Assembly (NCBI RefSeq): GCF_000971335.1
Contig: NZ_JZJL01000012.1
Span: forward strand, 49,885-113,884
Length of the DNA stretch: 64,000 nucleotides
Origin: Chromobacterium vaccinii
Lineage (GTDB): Bacteria > Pseudomonadota > Gammaproteobacteria > Burkholderiales > Chromobacteriaceae
Direction: 5' to 3'
The notes beneath the pieces are model-generated. The model was given only the letters and a program-made list of their open reading frames with translations, made no database searches and had not been told where the DNA came from. Positions 15,741 to 25,415 of this stretch are shown piece after piece (positions within the stretch are counted from its first letter, which is position 1; every line of letters begins with the position of its first letter). The translations under genes were made by a program, and so were the position numbers.

Positions 15741-18311
15741 TCAGACCCGCAGCGCGGCGATCAGGGCGGCTTCCAGCGCCAGCGAGGTCTTGTCGTCCTT
15801 CAGCGCGGCGCCGGAGATCAGGAACGAGTCCTCGGCCCGGCCGCCCAAGGTCATGATTTTGGCGGACTGCACATTGAGCCGGTAATCGGCCAGCACCTTG
15901 GCGATGCGGGCGAGCAGGCCGGGGCGGTCTCCGGCGACGATGGACAGGATGAAGTCGTTGTCCCGGTCGTCCGGGCGGATCGATACCTGCGGCGTGATCG
16001 GGAAATGCTTCAAGTGGCGGCTGATCCGGCCTTGCGGCGGCAGCTGCAAGGGCTGGTCCGCGGCCAGCGCCGCCGCCAGTTCGAACTCGATGAAGTTGAT
16101 CATGTCGCGGTAGTCGCCGTCGTGGTGCTCGGGGACGAAGACGTGGAAGGTATCCAGCGCATAGCCGTGGCGGGTGGTGTAGACCTTGGCGTCGGCGATG
16201 CTGTAGTTGGTGCGGCCGAAGAAGGCGCAGGCGCGGGCGAACAGTTCCGGCTTGTCGGGCGAATAGATCAGCACCTGCAGGCCTTCGTGGTCGTCGGCCA
16301 GCCGCGCGCGCACTTGCGGCAGGTCGGGAGACAGCTGGCGGTTGAGCACGCGGGCGTGCCAGGCGATTTCCTTGGCCTCGTGGCGCAGGAAGTAGACGGT
16401 GTCGAGCTGCGCCCACAGGCCGGCCTCGGCGCCGTCCGGTATCGCGTGCAGCCGCAGCTGGGCGCGGGCCTGGTTCTTGCGCGCTTCCAGCTCTGAAGCG
16501 AGGTCTATCTCGCCGCCGCGCGACAGCACGCGCAGCGTCGCGTGGTACAGGTCTTCCAGCAGCTTGGCCTTCCAGGTGTTCCACACCTTGGGGCTGGTGC
16601 CGCGGATGTCGGCCACGGTCAGCAGGTAGAGCGCGGCCAGGCGGCGCGGCGTGCGCGCCAGATCGGCGAAGCGTTGCACCGTTTCCGGGTCGTAGATGTC
16701 CTGCTTCTGCGCGATGCTGGACATTGTCAGGTGCTGGCCCACCAGCCAGGCGACCAGTTCGCAGTCTTCCGGAGGCAAGCCGTGGTCGCGGCAGAAGGCC
16801 TCGGCGTCGGCGATGCCCAGTTGGGAGTGGTCGCCCCCCCGGCCCTTGGCGATGTCGTGGAACAGGCCGGCCAGATAGAGGACCTCGGGGCGCTCGAAAT
16901 CGTTGATCAGCCGCGACAGGAACGGGTATTCGTGGTTGTAGGCGCTGATGGCGAAGCGGCGCAGATTGCGCACCACCATCAGGATGTGCTCGTCCACGGT
17001 GTAGACGTGGAACAGGTCATGCTGCATCTGGCCGACGATCTGGCCGAAGTTGGGCAGGTACTGGCCGAGGATGCCGTACAGGTTCATCCGCCGCAGCGTG
17101 CGGGTGAGGCCGGCGGGCTCGCGGAAGATCTGCATGAAGGTTGCGCGGTTGCGCGGATCCTGGCGGAAGCGGTCGTTGATCTGGCTGCGGCCGTGCCACA
17201 GGGCGCGCAGCATGCGCGGGGCGAAGCCGGACAGTTCGGGGTGGCGCTGCAGCGTCAGGAAGGCTTCGAGTATGGCGTGCGGGTGTTTGTCGAAGACATT
17301 GACCTCGCGGATGCCCAGCATGCCATTGACGGCGTGGAAGTATTCGTTGATGTGCTGGGTGACGCGCGGCACCTGGCTGTAGATGCGTCCGCGCAGATTG
17401 GGCAGCAGGATGCCGTTGAGCTGGTTCACTGTCTTGGCTGCGCGGAAGTAAAGCTGCATCAGTTGCTCGCTGGCGCGCTTGGCCGGGGTGTCGGCCAGGC
17501 CCCAGGCCTGCGCCACCTGTTGCTGCAGGTCGAAGATCAGCCGGTCTTCGCGGCGGCGGGCCAGCAGGTGCAGATCGATGCGCAGCTTCTGCAGCTGCTC
17601 CTCGCTGTGCTTGATCAGCCGCGCCTCGGCCAGGGTGAGGATGCCGCGCCGGACCAGCGAATCCCAGTTGTCGCCCAGCCCCGCCGCCTTGCTGATCCAC
17701 AGGATGGTGTGCAGATCGCGCAGGCCGCCCGGACTTTCCTTCAGATTGGGTTCCAGGTTGTTGCTGACGCCGAAGTGGCGGGTGTGGCGCTGCTGCTGCT
17801 CCAGCGTCTTGCCTTCGAAGAAGGCCAGCGGGTCGCGCTGCGCCTCCAGCCGCGTCATCAGCTTGCGCCAGGGCTCGGCTGGGCCGGCCACCAATCGGTT
17901 TTCCAGCAGATTGGTCTCGATGGTGATGTCGCCGGCGGCTTCGCGCAGGCATTCGTCCGTCGTGCGCACGCTGTGGCCGATTTCCAGGCCGATGTCCCAC
18001 ATCAGGCCGATGAAATGGCTGACCTTGTCGTTGGTTTCGGCGGATGGCTGGTCGGGCAGCAGGATCAGGATGTCGACGTCGGAGCCGGGGAACAGCTGCC
18101 CGCGGCCGTAGCCGCCCACCGCCGCCAGGGTGGCCAGTTCGTCCAGGCCCTGCTCGCGCCATAGCTCGGCCAGCGCCTGGTCCACCGCCTGGCTGTAATG
18201 GCGGAGGAAGGCCGGCGCGTCGCGGTCGGCGCGGTAGGCGTCTGCCAGTTGTTGTCGCTTGTCGGCCAGCATCTGCCGCCAGCGCTGCAGGGGGGTGGCC
18301 GCAAGTGTCAT
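15741..18311 (-). CDS. glnD: Bifunctional PII uridylyltransferase/uridylyl-removing enzyme
   Basis: 856 residues from the ATG at 18311 (AGGAAAGG upstream; the frame is open 13 codons further). Domain order is that of GlnD: nucleotidyltransferase (GGYGRGQLFPGSDVDILIL, about 75-95), a helical region, the HD domain with AGLFHDIAKGRGGDHSQLG, and two C-terminal ACT domains (LQVLIYSPDKPELFARACAFF and DFILSIVAGDRPGLLARIAK). It senses glutamine and uridylylates or deuridylylates PII proteins. It begins one base after the lptG stop codon, so it is the third gene of an lptF-lptG-glnD transcript, an unusual partner for LPS export. Confidence 0.97.
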   Translation of the reverse strand: MTLAATPLQRWRQMLADKRQQLADAYRADRDAPAFLRHYSQAVDQALAELWREQGLDELATLAAVGGYGRGQLFPGSDVDILILLPDQPSAETNDKVSHFIGLMWDIGLEIGHSVRTTDECLREAAGDITIETNLLENRLVAGPAEPWRKLMTRLEAQRDPLAFFEGKTLEQQQRHTRHFGVSNNLEPNLKESPGGLRDLHTILWISKAAGLGDNWDSLVRRGILTLAEARLIKHSEEQLQKLRIDLHLLARRREDRLIFDLQQQVAQAWGLADTPAKRASEQLMQLYFRAAKTVNQLNGILLPNLRGRIYSQVPRVTQHINEYFHAVNGMLGIREVNVFDKHPHAILEAFLTLQRHPELSGFAPRMLRALWHGRSQINDRFRQDPRNRATFMQIFREPAGLTRTLRRMNLYGILGQYLPNFGQIVGQMQHDLFHVYTVDEHILMVVRNLRRFAISAYNHEYPFLSRLINDFERPEVLYLAGLFHDIAKGRGGDHSQLGIADAEAFCRDHGLPPEDCELVAWLVGQHLTMSSIAQKQDIYDPETVQRFADLARTPRRLAALYLLTVADIRGTSPKVWNTWKAKLLEDLYHATLRVLSRGGEIDLASELEARKNQARAQLRLHAIPDGAEAGLWAQLDTVYFLRHEAKEIAWHARVLNRQLSPDLPQVRARLADDHEGLQVLIYSPDKPELFARACAFFGRTNYSIADAKVYTTRHGYALDTFHVFVPEHHDGDYRDMINFIEFELAAALAADQPLQLPPQGRISRHLKHFPITPQVSIRPDDRDNDFILSIVAGDRPGLLARIAKVLADYRLNVQSAKIMTLGGRAEDSFLISGAALKDDKTSLALEAALIAALRV

Positions 18312-18312
18312 G

Positions 18313-19389
18313 TCAGCGCCTTTCCTGTTTCGCGATGATGCCGATGCCACCCAGGAAGAAGATCAGCGTGGGCAAGGTTGCGGACAGGATGGAGTTCCAG
18401 TCGTATAGCAAGCCCAGGTGGCCGAACAGGCGGTTCACGAAGTGGAAGGTCACGCCCAGGCAGATGCCGGCGAACAGCTTGATGCCCAACTGGCCGTGGC
18501 GGCGCTGTTGCGGCGTGAAGGCCAGCGCCACCAGCGCCATCGAAATGCAGGCCAGCGGGTAGAACAGTTTGCTCCACAGCGCGATCTCGTAGCGCTGGGT
18601 CTGCTGCTTGTTCTTCTTCAGGTGCTCGATGTAGGTGAGCAGGTTGTGCGCCGACATTTGTTCCGGCACCACCAGCAGCACCGACAGGATTTCCGGTTCG
18701 ATGATGGATTTCCATTTCAGCGCCGGGTAGGCGTTGCTGATGGTGTGATCGGCGGCCAGCACGGTTTCCTTGACGTTTTCCAGCTGCCAGCTGCGGTCCT
18801 GCTTGGAGAAGGTGCCGCGCTCGGCGATCCGGGTGCGCTCCAGCTTGAAGTCCTGATCGTAGGTGTAGATGCGGATGCCCAGCAGGGTGTTGTCCGGCAG
18901 CATTTCATGCACGTTGATGAAATTCTGGTTGTCTTTCACCCAGGTGCCGGAGCGGAACTCCTTGGCGACGATGGAGTGGGTGGCGGTCAGCTTGGTGCGC
19001 TCGGCCTCCTGCATCGCCCACGGCGAAACGAATTCGCCCAGCAAGATGGTGAGCACGGCGAAGCCCAGGCCGAACTTCAGCAGCGTGGCTGCGATCTGGC
19101 CCAGCGTGACGCCGGAGGTGCGGATCACCGTGTATTCGCTGGAGCTGGCCAGCTGGGTCATCGCCACCATGCCGCCGATCAGCACGGCCAGCGGCATCAG
19201 TTCATAAGCGTGGCCGGGGACCAGCAGCGCCACGTAGGTGGCCATCACGCTGGCGGTATAGGTGCCTGTGCCTAGGGCGGGCACTTCGCCCAGCAGATCG
19301 AAAAAGCCGTACAGGCCGAGCAGCGCCAGCAAGGTGAACAGCGTGGACTGGGTCAGGGTGCTGATGATGTAGCGGTGTATGAGTTTCAT
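18313..19389 (-). CDS. lptG: LPS export ABC transporter permease LptG
   Basis: 358 residues with the YjgP/YjgQ fold: three N-terminal membrane helices (starting MKLIHRYIISTLTQSTLFTL), a periplasmic beta-jellyroll (about 120-265), then three helices near the C-terminus. LptG works with LptF and LptB to pull lipopolysaccharide out of the inner membrane towards the LptC-A-D bridge. It follows lptF with 12 bases between. Confidence 0.95.
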   Translation of the reverse strand: MKLIHRYIISTLTQSTLFTLLALLGLYGFFDLLGEVPALGTGTYTASVMATYVALLVPGHAYELMPLAVLIGGMVAMTQLASSSEYTVIRTSGVTLGQIAATLLKFGLGFAVLTILLGEFVSPWAMQEAERTKLTATHSIVAKEFRSGTWVKDNQNFINVHEMLPDNTLLGIRIYTYDQDFKLERTRIAERGTFSKQDRSWQLENVKETVLAADHTISNAYPALKWKSIIEPEILSVLLVVPEQMSAHNLLTYIEHLKKNKQQTQRYEIALWSKLFYPLACISMALVALAFTPQQRRHGQLGIKLFAGICLGVTFHFVNRLFGHLGLLYDWNSILSATLPTLIFFLGGIGIIAKQERR

Positions 19390-19401
19390 CGACGTGGCGG
19401 C

Positions 19402-20508
19402 TTAGCTTTTCTTGCTGAACATCAGGCGCAGGGAATGCGAGAAAGGCGCCTGCGGACGATCGCGGTGTTTGAGCAGCAGCAGCGCCGCCAGCAGCAGCAG
19501 CGCGTGCACCAGCGCCACCGCCCAGACGCCCACCTTGTCCTGGCCCACCCAGTTTCGGGTCAGGGTCAGGCCGTTTTGATAGACGAAGAAGGCCAGCAGC
19601 GCGAACAGCAGATTGTAGGTATGGCCGCTGCGCGGATTGTAATAGGACAGCGGCAGCGCCAGCAGCGCCAGCAGGATGCAGCTGATCGGCATGGAAAGGC
19701 GCCAGGCCAGCTCCGCGCGGTATTCGGGGTTGCCGCTGCCGGCGAGGAGAACGCTGGTGGGGATGGACTGGCGGTTGCTGGCCGGTCCGGTCGAGGCCTG
19801 GCTGTCTCCCAGGCTGGCCGTATAACGCTTGAAATCGCCTATCTGGTAATCGGCCTGTCCGGGTTCGCCGACATAGCGCTTGCCGTCTTCCAGCACCAGC
19901 ACGCGCTCGCCGTCCGGCTTGATCGAAATATAGCCGCGCTTTGCGAAAATGGAGCTCACTTTGCCGTCGGTCATATCCTGCATGAAGATATTGGTGGCGG
20001 CGCTGTGCAGGCCGGAATAATTTTCAATGAAATACACTTTGCTGGACGATGCCGATTCCTTGAACACGCCCGGCGATATTGCGGAGATTTCTTCGCGGCG
20101 CTTGATGATTTCCGCGTAATCCTGGCTGCGCTGGTCCGCCCAGGGGCCGACGAACAGCGTCACGACGGCGATCAGCACCGCCAGCGGCACGGTGAAGCGC
20201 ATGATGGGCCAGATCCAGTCGCGCAGCGACAGGCCGGCGGATAGCCAGACCACCATCTCATGGTCGCGCCAGGTGCGGGTGAGCACGACCAGCACGCTGA
20301 CGAACACGGTCAGGATCATCAGAACCGGGAAAAAACCCAATGTCCAGAAACCGATCAGCGCGGTGACCGCCTCGTTCGCGATCTGCCCCTCCGCCGCCCG
20401 CCCCAGCAGATTGATCGCTTGGGTGGAAACAATGATGGCGAGGAGCACGACGAATACGCCCAGCGCGGTTAAAGTCAATTCCCGTGTCAGGCTTTTTTGA
20501 AAAACCAT
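19402..20508 (-). CDS. lptF: LPS export ABC transporter permease LptF
   Basis: 368 residues with the same six-helix plus periplasmic-jellyroll layout as LptG, starting MVFQKSLTRELTLTALGVFVVLL and containing VLTRTWRDHEMVVWLSAGLSLRDW. It is the first gene of lptF-lptG-glnD and is divergent from pepA, the neighbourhood also found in gammaproteobacteria (pepA-lptFG). Confidence 0.95.
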   Translation of the reverse strand: MVFQKSLTRELTLTALGVFVVLLAIIVSTQAINLLGRAAEGQIANEAVTALIGFWTLGFFPVLMILTVFVSVLVVLTRTWRDHEMVVWLSAGLSLRDWIWPIMRFTVPLAVLIAVVTLFVGPWADQRSQDYAEIIKRREEISAISPGVFKESASSSKVYFIENYSGLHSAATNIFMQDMTDGKVSSIFAKRGYISIKPDGERVLVLEDGKRYVGEPGQADYQIGDFKRYTASLGDSQASTGPASNRQSIPTSVLLAGSGNPEYRAELAWRLSMPISCILLALLALPLSYYNPRSGHTYNLLFALLAFFVYQNGLTLTRNWVGQDKVGVWAVALVHALLLLAALLLLKHRDRPQAPFSHSLRLMFSKKS

Positions 20509-20523
20509 TTATTCAGTGCCTTT

Positions 20524-20553
20524 TTGACTTTTTGTGAAAAGCATTGTGATAAT
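20524..20553 (+). promoter_or_regulatory. Sigma70 promoter for pepA
   Basis: TTGACT (20524-20529), an 18-base spacer and GATAAT (20548-20553). It lies in the lptF-pepA divergent gap and would give an untranslated leader of about 140 bases. Confidence 0.55.
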
Positions 20554-20702
20554 TCGATGAGACAATTCTGAATCGCCAATTCCGGCAAATTTGGACTAAT
20601 ACAACAATCCTGCGTTACCGGCGGCCGAGCCGTCCGTCTTTCCCGAGCTTAGACGGCCGTCATGAGGTGGCGCAACGACACTCGTTCTACAGCGGAGTAC
20701 CT

Positions 20703-22268
20703 ATGGAATTTAACATAAAAAGCGGCAGCCCGGAGAAGCAGCGCGTCGCCTGCGTGATGGTCGGCGTTTATGAATCGCGCAAGCTCACCTTTGCCGCCGA
20801 TCTGCTCGATCGCATCTCCAACGGCTTCATCAGCGACGTGATCCGCCACGGCGATATGGAGGGGAAACTGGGCAGCACGCTGGTGCTGCATTCGGTGCCG
20901 CACACGCTGTGCGATCGGGTGATGCTGGTCGGCCTGGGCAAGGAGCGGGAGTTCCGCGCCAAGGAATACCGCGAGGCCGTGCGCGCCTCGGTCAAGGCGC
21001 TGACCCAGACCTCCGCCAGCGAGGCCGTCAGCTACCTGTCCGAATTGACCGTCAAGAAGCATGACGTGGAGTGGATGATCGAGCAGGCCACCGTGGTGAC
21101 CCTGGACGCGCTGTACCGCTTCGACCGCTTCAAGAGCAAGCAGGACGAGTCCGCGCGCGAACCGCGCAAGCTGACGCTGGCGGTGCCGCGCCGCAGCGAT
21201 CTGGCCGACGGCGAGAAAGGCTTGCAACGCGGCCTGGCCATCGGCAACGGCATGAAGCTGGCCAAAGACCTGGGCAATCTGCCGGGCAACGTCTGCACGC
21301 CGAGCTATCTGGCCGACGAAGGACGCAAGGTCGCCGATGCTTTCGGCGGCGAGGCCGAGATTCTGGGACCTAAGGAAATCGCCGAGCTGGGCATGCATTC
21401 CTTCCTGTCCGTGGCCAAGGGCAGCAGCGAAGAAGCGCGCCTGATCGTGCTCAAACACCAGGGCGCCAAGGATAAGAACGACAAGCCGATCGTGCTGGTG
21501 GGCAAGGGCATCACCTTCGATTCCGGCGGCATCTCGCTGAAGCCGGGCGAGGGCATGGACGAGATGAAGTACGACATGTGCGGCGCCGCCACCGTGCTGG
21601 GCGCGTTCCGCGCGGTGGTGGAGATGAATCTGCCGCTGAACATCGTAGCCATCGTGCCCACCTGCGAAAACATGCCGGCGGGCAATGCGGTCAAGCCGGG
21701 CGACATCGTCACCTCGATGTCCGGCCAGACCATCGAAGTGTTGAATACCGATGCCGAAGGCCGACTGATCCTGTGCGACGCGCTGACCTATGCGGAGCGC
21801 TTCAATCCGGCCACGGTGGTGGACGTCGCCACGCTGACCGGCGCTTGCGTGATCGCGCTGGGCCATATCGCCACCGGCCTGTACAGCAACCAGGACAGCC
21901 TGGCGCGCGAGTTGCTGGCCGCCGGCGAGGAAGTCGCCGACCGCGCCTGGCACATGCCGCTGTGGGATGAATACCAGGAGCAGCTGAAGAGCCCGTTCGC
22001 CGATATGGCCAATATCGGCGGCCGCCCGGGCGGCAGCATCACCGCGGCCTGCTTCCTGTCCCGTTTCGCCAAAGCCTACGACTGGGCGCACCTGGACATC
22101 GCCGGCACCGCCTGGAAGGGCGGCAAGGACAAGGGCGCCACCGCGCGTCCGGTGCCGCTGCTGGTGCAGTTCCTGCAAGACCGCGCCGACATCGCGCTGG
22201 GCAACGTGGTGCGCCGCGGCCGCCCGCGCCGCGAGGCGCCCGAAGTGGCAGACGATGAGCAAGATTGA
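20703..22268 (+). CDS. pepA: Leucyl aminopeptidase (M17)
   Basis: 521 residues from the ATG at 20703 (GCGGAG upstream). It has an N-terminal macro-like domain and C-terminal catalytic domain with the metal ligands in GKGITFDSGGISLKP and the family signature NTDAEGRL. It removes N-terminal residues with two metal ions; in E. coli PepA also binds DNA. The C-terminus carries a short basic tail (VRRGRPRREAPE). Its 3' end overlaps the holC start by 14 bases. Confidence 0.97.
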   Translation: MEFNIKSGSPEKQRVACVMVGVYESRKLTFAADLLDRISNGFISDVIRHGDMEGKLGSTLVLHSVPHTLCDRVMLVGLGKEREFRAKEYREAVRASVKALTQTSASEAVSYLSELTVKKHDVEWMIEQATVVTLDALYRFDRFKSKQDESAREPRKLTLAVPRRSDLADGEKGLQRGLAIGNGMKLAKDLGNLPGNVCTPSYLADEGRKVADAFGGEAEILGPKEIAELGMHSFLSVAKGSSEEARLIVLKHQGAKDKNDKPIVLVGKGITFDSGGISLKPGEGMDEMKYDMCGAATVLGAFRAVVEMNLPLNIVAIVPTCENMPAGNAVKPGDIVTSMSGQTIEVLNTDAEGRLILCDALTYAERFNPATVVDVATLTGACVIALGHIATGLYSNQDSLARELLAAGEEVADRAWHMPLWDEYQEQLKSPFADMANIGGRPGGSITAACFLSRFAKAYDWAHLDIAGTAWKGGKDKGATARPVPLLVQFLQDRADIALGNVVRRGRPRREAPEVADDEQD

Positions 22269-22680
22269 TTTCTACACCAATGTCGCCGATCCGCAGGCTT
22301 TCGCCTGCAGGTTGGCGGATACCGTGCAGCGCAAGAAGGAACGGTTGCTGATCTGGCTGGACAGCGAACGCAGCGTCGAAGTGTTCAGCAACCGCTTGTG
22401 GAGTTTCGGCGATACCCGCTTCGTGCCGCATTGCCGGCTGGGCGAGCCGGGCGCGGCCGAGACGCCGGTCTGGCTCGCGGCCAGCCTGCCGGACGACTTG
22501 ACCCACCCGGTATTGCTGAATCTGGGGCCGCAATTGCCCTATGAATTCGGCAGGTTTGAGCGCATTCTTGAAATAGTGGGGCGCGACCCGGAGTCGCTGG
22601 CCACCGCCCGCGAGCGTTTCCGTGCCTACCGTGAGCACGGTTGCGCGATCGAACATCACGACATGAGCCAAACGCCATGA
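22255..22680 (+). CDS. holC: DNA polymerase III chi subunit
   Basis: 141 residues of the HolC fold: KIDFYTNVADPQAFACRLADTVQRKKERLLIWLDSE, SFGDTRFVPHC and HPVLLNLGP. Chi links the clamp loader to SSB at the replication fork. It overlaps pepA by 14 bases and its TGA overlaps the ATG of the next gene (ATGA), so pepA, holC and the acidic protein are coupled. Confidence 0.95.
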   Translation: MSKIDFYTNVADPQAFACRLADTVQRKKERLLIWLDSERSVEVFSNRLWSFGDTRFVPHCRLGEPGAAETPVWLAASLPDDLTHPVLLNLGPQLPYEFGRFERILEIVGRDPESLATARERFRAYREHGCAIEHHDMSQTP

Positions 22681-25415
22681 CCGAGTCGCCGAAAGCCGAC
22701 GAGCCCGACTGGAGCGGCCTCAACCTGCCGGTCCTGACTGAAGTGGTGGACGAACAGGCCGTGCCGACACTGGCCGAGGAAGCATCCACGGAAGCGCAGG
22801 CGGAGGTGCCCGAGTTCGATTTCTCTTCCGAGCTGGATTTGCTGGCGGCCGAATTGGACGAGGGCGAACCTCAGCTGGAAATTCCCGAACTGACGCTGGA
22901 CGAATTGCTGGAGGCGCCCAAGCCGGAAGCCGAGCCGGCCGGCGGCCTGGATTTCAGCGGTTTGCCGTCGCTGGAGCTGGCGGACGCCGACATCGCGGCC
23001 GACGGCGAGGAGCTGGGCTTCGTGCTGGAGCCCAAGGCCGAGGCGCAAGCCCCGGAGGCGGATGGACTGGCTGAGTTGATGGCCAGGGCCGATCCGCAGC
23101 CGTCTGGCGAGGTGCCGTTCGAGCCGCATCCGGTGGCGCCAGCGGAAGATGCCGCGGAGGCGGCCGTTCCGGACGAGATGGGCTGGAGCGATGTGGTGGC
23201 CGCCGCCAGCGAGCTTCCCGCCGACGCGCATCAGCCCGCTGCCGAGAGCGCGCCCGAAGAGCTGCCGGCGCTGGAGCCGGAGGGCGCGATTGAGACGCCG
23301 CCTGTCGAGGTGGAATCCCTTCCCGAACTGCCGATTCCAGACGCGGCGGACGGGCGCGCAGCGCAGTCCGCGCCGGAGGCCTCTCCGGCTGATGCAGTGC
23401 CGATGGCCCAGGCGGCCGATGCGTCGCCGCCATTCACTTCCATTTCCATCGACAGCCTGCCCAGCGGCGTGCTGGGTGGCGGCGCAGGCCGCGAGCCGCC
23501 GCCGTCCAGCGGGCTGGAGTGGCTGTCAGAGCTGCCGTCCCAACAGCAGGCCGAGCCGCCCAAGCCGACGATCAAGGACATGATCGCCGAGGCGGAGCGC
23601 GTGCTGGCGGAAGAGCGGGCAAAGCAGCAGGCCGCCAATCGAGAAGTGGCCGAAGCGTTCGGCTTGCCGCAGCGGGAGGAGCCATCCATCGCCGCGGCGC
23701 AGCCCATCGAGGCCCCTGTGGTTGAGTCGGAAGTCCCGCATGCGGCGGAGGCCGACGGCGCTTTGCCCGATGCAGGCCTTGAGGCCGAGATCGCCCAGCC
23801 CACGGCTGACATCGAGCAGGCGCAGGAAACTGCAGAGGCGGATGCCGCCGCTCACGATGCGGCGCCTGGCTTGGAGAGCGAAGCGCCGCAGCCATTTGCG
23901 GACGCGTCGGTCGCTCCGTTGGCCGCGATGCCGCTGGAGCAGCGCCAGGCGCTTGAGCAGAGTCCGGCGGAGCCGGTTGCCGCTGCTGAGGCGGATATGG
24001 CGCAGGCAATGCCGGAGATGGAGGCGTTCACCGTGCCGGATGAGCCGTCGGAGACCGAGGCGGCGCTTGATCCCGGCATGCCGGTGGAGGCATTTGACGC
24101 GGATGTCCCGCAGTTGGCGGAAGAGGCGCTGCCGGTCGCCGACGCGGAGCCGTTGGTGGATTCTGGACTGGAGCCTGCATCCGAGCCGATTGAGCTTGCT
24201 GCCGATGCGCTTGTTGAGGATGAGGCTGTGCTTGAGACCACGCCCTTGCTTGTCGAGCAGGAGGCTGTGGCCGAGTCCGCGCCGTTCATTGAGGCCGAGC
24301 CTCCGGAGGGCGGAGCGTCTGAGCGGATAGAAGCCGATGTTGAGCAGGCCAAGAGCTTGGCGCCTGTGCCTGATGTCGAGCAGACATTGGGGGAGGGCGA
24401 GCCGGCTGATGCCGAATTTTCGCCGGCAGAGGCGGAACCGTTTGGCGAGACTGATCTGGCGTCGTCCTTGGATGGCGCGCAGCCGGATGTCGTGATCCAG
24501 TCGGAGCCGGCGGCATTGGCCGAGTCGACGGTTCTGGAGCCGGTGGCGGATGTCGGGCCGGGATTTGCCGAAGAGGCTTCCACTGATGCGATGCTTCCGC
24601 ACGCAGAGATGGAGGCGTCTGATGAGTCCGTTCCGCAGCCTTCCTCTTTGGATGGCGCGCAGTCGGATGAAACGGCCCCATCGGAGCCGGCGGCAATGAC
24701 CGAACCGGCAGAGCTCGCGGAGCTGGCCCCGGACGCCCATCCGGCACATGCTGAGGCGATGGATGGTTTCGCGGAGCCTGCCGAGGCGGCTCGCTCCCTG
24801 GCCGAGCCGGCCCTTGACGCGGACCTTGCGGCGCTGGGGGCCGTTTCTCTGGAAGCGGCCTTGCCGGAACCCGTCCCGACGCCGCAGGCTGTGGATGCGC
24901 ACGCAGAAAATGTCCAGGCGGAGCCCGTGGCAGAGGGGCATGGCGACGCGGTGTCCACCTTGTACGAGGCGGTGCCGCAGCCCGCGCCGTTGGAAGACGA
25001 GGACATGCCGGCCTTGTCCGGCCTGTTGGGCCGGAGCCTGGCCGCGCCTGCGCCGGAGGATGCCCCTGCGCCGCCGCAGGAGATGGCGCTGGATGCGCCC
25101 GTTTCGGTGGTCAAGGTGGCGGCGATGTCGTCCGCCGCCGGGGCTGGGCGGCAAGGGCCGCCGGCGACGGTGCTGGACGAGCAGGCCTTGTTCAACTCCC
25201 TGTACGAACGCATGCTGCCGCGGATGAAAGTGGAGCTGTCGCTTTGGCTGCAGGACGCGATCGAGGTGCAGGCCAAGCAAATGTTGTCCGGGATGATGCA
25301 CCAATTGAAAGAGGATTATGAAATGCTGTTCGGCGATGCGCTGAAAGAAAGTTTGCGGCAGGCGCTGAGCGATGGCGACGGCGTGCGCAGGATAGGGGAG
25401 GACGGGCATGAGTGA
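22677..25415 (+). CDS. Very large acidic Ala/Glu/Pro-rich protein of unknown function
   Basis: 912 residues from the ATG overlapping the holC stop. About the first 840 residues are low-complexity and strongly acidic, built of A, E, P and D with few basic or aromatic residues and no signal peptide or membrane helix. A 60-residue unit is repeated at a 180-base period (SLDGAQxDxxxxSEPAA at 24466 and 24646 onward). Only the last ~70 residues look folded: QALFNSLYERMLPRMKVELSLWLQDAIEVQAKQML and a following helix. This tail could be an oligomerisation or binding domain, with the rest a disordered acidic arm. Position inside a replication and peptidase operon gives no clear role. Confidence 0.75.
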   Translation: MTESPKADEPDWSGLNLPVLTEVVDEQAVPTLAEEASTEAQAEVPEFDFSSELDLLAAELDEGEPQLEIPELTLDELLEAPKPEAEPAGGLDFSGLPSLELADADIAADGEELGFVLEPKAEAQAPEADGLAELMARADPQPSGEVPFEPHPVAPAEDAAEAAVPDEMGWSDVVAAASELPADAHQPAAESAPEELPALEPEGAIETPPVEVESLPELPIPDAADGRAAQSAPEASPADAVPMAQAADASPPFTSISIDSLPSGVLGGGAGREPPPSSGLEWLSELPSQQQAEPPKPTIKDMIAEAERVLAEERAKQQAANREVAEAFGLPQREEPSIAAAQPIEAPVVESEVPHAAEADGALPDAGLEAEIAQPTADIEQAQETAEADAAAHDAAPGLESEAPQPFADASVAPLAAMPLEQRQALEQSPAEPVAAAEADMAQAMPEMEAFTVPDEPSETEAALDPGMPVEAFDADVPQLAEEALPVADAEPLVDSGLEPASEPIELAADALVEDEAVLETTPLLVEQEAVAESAPFIEAEPPEGGASERIEADVEQAKSLAPVPDVEQTLGEGEPADAEFSPAEAEPFGETDLASSLDGAQPDVVIQSEPAALAESTVLEPVADVGPGFAEEASTDAMLPHAEMEASDESVPQPSSLDGAQSDETAPSEPAAMTEPAELAELAPDAHPAHAEAMDGFAEPAEAARSLAEPALDADLAALGAVSLEAALPEPVPTPQAVDAHAENVQAEPVAEGHGDAVSTLYEAVPQPAPLEDEDMPALSGLLGRSLAAPAPEDAPAPPQEMALDAPVSVVKVAAMSSAAGAGRQGPPATVLDEQALFNSLYERMLPRMKVELSLWLQDAIEVQAKQMLSGMMHQLKEDYEMLFGDALKESLRQALSDGDGVRRIGEDGHE

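Noticed and set aside
20649..22262. 537-codon open frame on the minus strand opposite pepA
   Set aside because: Mirror frame of a well-supported M17 peptidase; no domain or ribosome site.
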